A model generated the notes under the pieces. It was not told where the DNA came from and did no database searches. It worked only from the letters and a program-made list of their open reading frames with translations. A stretch of 34,870 nucleotides of DNA from an uncultured bacterium (GTDB lineage Bacteria > Pseudomonadota > Alphaproteobacteria > Sphingomonadales > Sphingomonadaceae). A program made the translations under genes and the position numbers. Position 1 is the first letter of the stretch. Each line of letters opens with the position of its first letter. The stretch spans positions 1 to 34,870 of the forward strand of contig CAISGR010000116.1 of the NCBI GenBank assembly GCA_903884945.1, read 5' to 3'. Positions 31,945 through 34,870 of this stretch are shown here, in pieces.

Positions 31945-32618
31945 AACTCCTCCGTCGATTGATTTTGGCGCCCTGTCTGGCCGCTCTTCCCGGTGTCGCA
32001 GCGGCACAGGCGGTCCCACCGGCCCCGGCGGCGCTCGACGCGGCGCCGGTCGATCCGGCGCGTCTTGCCGCGGCGCGGCCGGTGATCGACCGTATCTGGC
32101 CGCTCGGCACCTATGCGCGGATCATGCACGGCATGATGGAGCAGATGATGCAGTCGACCGTGGCAAGCATGTACGACATGCGCGTGGAGGATCTCGCCGG
32201 CATGGGCGGCGCCAGCGGCAAGAATCCTGCCGCACTCAAGGGCAAGACCATGGGTGAGGTGCTGCAGGCGGAGGACCCCGCCTATAAGCAGCGCATGAAG
32301 ATCACCATGGACGTGATGATGGGCGAGATGACGCGCCTCATGACCGAGATCGAACCCGATGTCCGCGAAGCCCTGGCGCATGCCTATGCCCGGCGCTTCA
32401 CCGTCGAGCAGCTGGGAGACCTCGATCGCTTCTTCGCCACCCCGACGGGGGCGATCTACGCAGGCGAATCGATGACGGTCATGATGGGCCCCGACATGGC
32501 CCGGGTGATGCAGTCCTTCATGCCGCGGATGATCAAGGAAATGCCCGCGATCATGGCCAAGCTCGCGGAGGCGACCAAGGGTCTGCCACCGCTACCGAAA
32601 AAGGCGCCGAAACAGTGA
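31941..32618 (+). CDS. DUF2059 domain-containing secreted protein
   Basis: The 225-aa protein starts with GTG overlapping the gltD stop (GTGA). It has a signal peptide ending 'VAAAQA' and a Met-rich helical region. The DUF2059 part is 'EALAHAYARRFTVEQLGDLDRFFATPTGAIYAGESMTVM' (about 140-180). Function unknown. Its place between gltD and gltB with overlaps on both sides shows cotranscription, but no link to nitrogen metabolism is apparent from the sequence. Confidence 0.88.
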   Translation: MKLLRRLILAPCLAALPGVAAAQAVPPAPAALDAAPVDPARLAAARPVIDRIWPLGTYARIMHGMMEQMMQSTVASMYDMRVEDLAGMGGASGKNPAALKGKTMGEVLQAEDPAYKQRMKITMDVMMGEMTRLMTEIEPDVREALAHAYARRFTVEQLGDLDRFFATPTGAIYAGESMTVMMGPDMARVMQSFMPRMIKEMPAIMAKLAEATKGLPPLPKKAPKQ

Positions 32619-34870
32619 CCATGGAAACCGAACGCGCCCGCCTCGCCGAGGTCGGCATGTACCGCCCCGAATTCGAATCCGATGCCTGCGGCGTCGGCCT
32701 CGTCGCCGCGACGGACGGCACGCCGTCGCGCCGCGTCGTCCAGTCGGCGATCGATGCGCTCAAGGCGGTGTGGCACCGCGGCGCGGTCGATGCCGATGGC
32801 AAGACGGGAGACGGCGCCGGCCTGCATGTCGATCTGCCGCTGAAATTCTTCGACGATGCGATCGTCGCCTCGGGCCACAAGGCCATGCCGAACCGGCTCG
32901 CGGTGGGCATGATCTTCCTGCCGCGTACCGATCTCGGCGCGCAGGAGGCGTGCCGCACGATCGTCGAGAGCGCGATCATCGACGAGGGCTATACCATCTA
33001 TGGCTGGCGTCAGGTGCCGGTCGACGTCTCGGTGATCGGGCAGAAGGCGCAGGCGACGCGCCCCGAGATCGAGCAGATCATGATCGCCGGGCCGTTGCCG
33101 GGCGATGCCAGCGCCGCCGAGTTCGAGAAGAATCTCTATCTCGTCCGCCGCCGGATCGAGAAGCGCGTGATCGCGGCGCAGATCCAGGGATTCTATATCT
33201 GCTCGCTGTCGTGCCGCTCGATCGTCTACAAGGGGCTGTTCCTCGCGGAGAGCCTGTCGGTCTTCTATCCCGATCTGCAGGACCAGCGCTTCGAAAGCCG
33301 CGTCGCGATCTTCCACCAGCGCTATTCGACCAACACCTTCCCGCAATGGTGGCTGGCGCAGCCGTTCCGCTGCCTCGCGCACAACGGCGAGATCAACACG
33401 ATCCGCGGCAACAAGAACTGGATGCTCAGCCACGAGATCCGCATGGCGAGCCTCGCCTTCGGCGACAATTCGGAAGACATCAAGCCGGTGATCCCGGCCG
33501 GCGCGTCGGACACGGCCGCGCTCGATGCCGTGTTCGAGGCGATCTGCCGCTCGGGCCGCGACGCGCCGACCGCGAAGCTGATGCTCGTGCCCGAGGCGAT
33601 GGTCGAGAATGGCGACGTGCCGCCAGCGCACACCGCCATGTACCAGTATCTCGCCTCGGTGATGGAGCCGTGGGACGGCCCGGCGGCGCTGGCCATGACG
33701 GACGGCCGCTGGGCCGTTGCCGGCATGGACCGCAATGCGCTCCGCCCGCTGCGCTATACCCGCACCAGCGACGGCCTGCTGATCGTCGGCTCGGAGAGCG
33801 GCATGGTCGTGGTGCCCGAATCGACCATCATCGAGAAGGGCCGGCTCGGGCCGGGCCAAATGATCGCGGTCGATCTCGACGAAGGCGTGCTGCTCGACGA
33901 TCGGGCGGTGAAGGACCGGATCTCGGGCGAAGCCGATTATGCCGGCATGATCGGCAACTTCGCCCGGCTCGAGGATCTGCCGCCTGCGCCAGGCGACGCC
34001 ACCGTTCGCTTCGAGCGCGCCGATCTCACGCGCCGCCAGATCGCGGCGGGGCAGACGATCGAGGACATGGAACTGATCCTGTCGCCGATGGTCGAGGGCG
34101 GCAAGGAAGCGATCGGCTCGATGGGCGACGACACGCCGCTCGCGGTGATCTCGGACAAGCCCCGGCTGATCAGCCAGTTCTTCCGCCAGAATTTCAGCCA
34201 GGTCACCAACCCGCCGATCGATTCGCTGCGCGAGCGCCATGTCATGTCGCTGCGCACCCGCTTCGGCAATCTCGCCAATATCCTCGATACCGAGGATCGG
34301 CGCGACGGCGTGCTGGTGCTCGATTCACCGGTGCTGACCGGGGAGGACTGGGCGCGGCTCAAGGCCTATTTCGGCGCCAAGGTTGCCGAGATCGACTGCA
34401 CCTTCGAAAGCGGCGGCGGTCCGGAGACGCTGCGTGCCGCGATCGCGCGCATCCGCGGCGAAGCCGAGCAGGCGGTGCGCGAGGGCAAGAGCGAGATCTT
34501 CCTCAGCGACATGAACATCGGCCCGCACCGCGTCGGCATCGCCGGCGTGCTTGCCGCCGCGGCGGTGCACACGCATCTCGTGCGGCGCGGCCTGCGCTCC
34601 TATGCCAGCATCAATATCCAGACGGCCGAATGCCTCGATACGCATTATTATGCAGTGCTGATCGGCGTCGGCGCGACGACGGTGCACGCCTATTTGTCGG
34701 AGGCCTCGATCGTCGATCGCCACGGCCGCGGGCTGTTCGGCGACCTGACGCTCGCGCAATGCCTCGACAATCATCGCCATGCGATCGACGAAGGGCTGCT
34801 CAAGATCATGTCGAAGATGGGGATCGCAGTGATCTCCAGCTATCGCGGCGGCTATAATTTCGAGGCAGTC
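32615..34870 (+). CDS. gltB: Glutamate synthase [NADPH] large chain (alpha subunit), 5' part
   Basis: The frame is open for 752 codons to the window edge and runs on beyond it. The start is GTG at 32615, overlapping the previous stop, or ATG at 32621. After a short propeptide comes the glutaminase nucleophile Cys25 in 'FESDACGVGL'. The type 2 amidotransferase domain includes 'FHQRYSTNTFPQWWLAQPFRCLAHNGEINTI'. The central domain begins near residue 470 with 'MGDDTPLAVIS' and 'FRQNFSQVTNPPIDSLRE'. The FMN/iron-sulphur synthase domain lies past the edge. Confidence 0.96.
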   Translation, partial: MTMETERARLAEVGMYRPEFESDACGVGLVAATDGTPSRRVVQSAIDALKAVWHRGAVDADGKTGDGAGLHVDLPLKFFDDAIVASGHKAMPNRLAVGMIFLPRTDLGAQEACRTIVESAIIDEGYTIYGWRQVPVDVSVIGQKAQATRPEIEQIMIAGPLPGDASAAEFEKNLYLVRRRIEKRVIAAQIQGFYICSLSCRSIVYKGLFLAESLSVFYPDLQDQRFESRVAIFHQRYSTNTFPQWWLAQPFRCLAHNGEINTIRGNKNWMLSHEIRMASLAFGDNSEDIKPVIPAGASDTAALDAVFEAICRSGRDAPTAKLMLVPEAMVENGDVPPAHTAMYQYLASVMEPWDGPAALAMTDGRWAVAGMDRNALRPLRYTRTSDGLLIVGSESGMVVVPESTIIEKGRLGPGQMIAVDLDEGVLLDDRAVKDRISGEADYAGMIGNFARLEDLPPAPGDATVRFERADLTRRQIAAGQTIEDMELILSPMVEGGKEAIGSMGDDTPLAVISDKPRLISQFFRQNFSQVTNPPIDSLRERHVMSLRTRFGNLANILDTEDRRDGVLVLDSPVLTGEDWARLKAYFGAKVAEIDCTFESGGGPETLRAAIARIRGEAEQAVREGKSEIFLSDMNIGPHRVGIAGVLAAAAVHTHLVRRGLRSYASINIQTAECLDTHYYAVLIGVGATTVHAYLSEASIVDRHGRGLFGDLTLAQCLDNHRHAIDEGLLKIMSKMGIAVISSYRGGYNFEAV

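Noticed and set aside
32456..34240. 594-aa minus-strand open frame, and a 695-codon plus-strand frame from 32770
   Set aside because: Both are low-complexity shadows of gltB, whose true frame is open to the window edge and carries the family motifs.
1..34870. CRISPR arrays, insertion sequences or rRNA genes
   Set aside because: No regularly spaced repeats, transposase motifs or rRNA-like sequence were seen.

Overview
Organism and setting. The DNA is GC-rich with many 4-bp gene overlaps and looks alphaproteobacterial, most likely a sphingomonad (Sphingomonas or a relative). The chromosomal part at the right (28351-34870) carries tRNA-Leu(CAG), an NDUFA9-like epimerase-fold protein, uppP, gltD, a DUF2059 protein and the 5' part of gltB. 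Everything to the left of the tRNA 3' end is an integrative and conjugative element (ICE). It is inserted at the tRNA-Leu 3' end, and its left end lies outside the window.

ICE layout, left to right. (1) 30-3269, minus strand: ParB-like protein, DUF2958 protein and ArdC-like antirestriction/zincin protein. (2) 3622-7277: a quorum-sensing control block resembling the switch of ICEMlSym(R7A) from Mesorhizobium. It has a DUF2285 QseM-like antiactivator diverging from a small XRE QseC-like regulator across an operator region. It also has a minus-strand array traR - traI - PhyH-type dioxygenase - fseA. The fseA-like gene is split into a DUF6499 part and a DUF2285 part in different frames, which a single +1 slip at TTT-C would join, as in the FseA precedent. 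(3) 7602-14035: cargo made of an ECF sigma factor (FecI type), FecR anti-sigma factor, TonB-dependent receptor with a signalling STN domain, and an AtxE2-type lasso peptide isopeptidase. No lasso precursor or synthetase gene is seen here, so this looks like an import-and-opening module for lasso peptides. (4) 14340-26198: traG coupling protein, a CopG-like protein, trbBCDEJLFGI (a P-type/VirB-like type IV secretion system) and a DUF2274 protein. (5) 26195-28174: an AlpA/excisionase-like HTH protein, an unrecognised 174-aa protein, and a P4-type tyrosine integrase facing back from the tRNA.

How the parts may work together. The 324-bp gap between traR and fecI is the most informative non-coding stretch. 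It contains a perfect lux-box dyad (GACTGT-N8-ACAGTC) and two copies of GTTACCC-N17-GTC pointing at fecI. A third copy with the same spacing precedes the TonB receptor, so this is probably the promoter class of the ECF factor. A fourth copy, with an 18-bp spacer, lies on the opposite strand facing traR and overlaps the lux box. If it is real, sensing of a lasso peptide at the cell surface would feed into the operon that switches on ICE excision and transfer. That link is an inference from promoter layout only.

Limits. All family names come from reading motifs by eye; no database search was run. Promoter, operator and frameshift calls are sequence patterns without experimental support.
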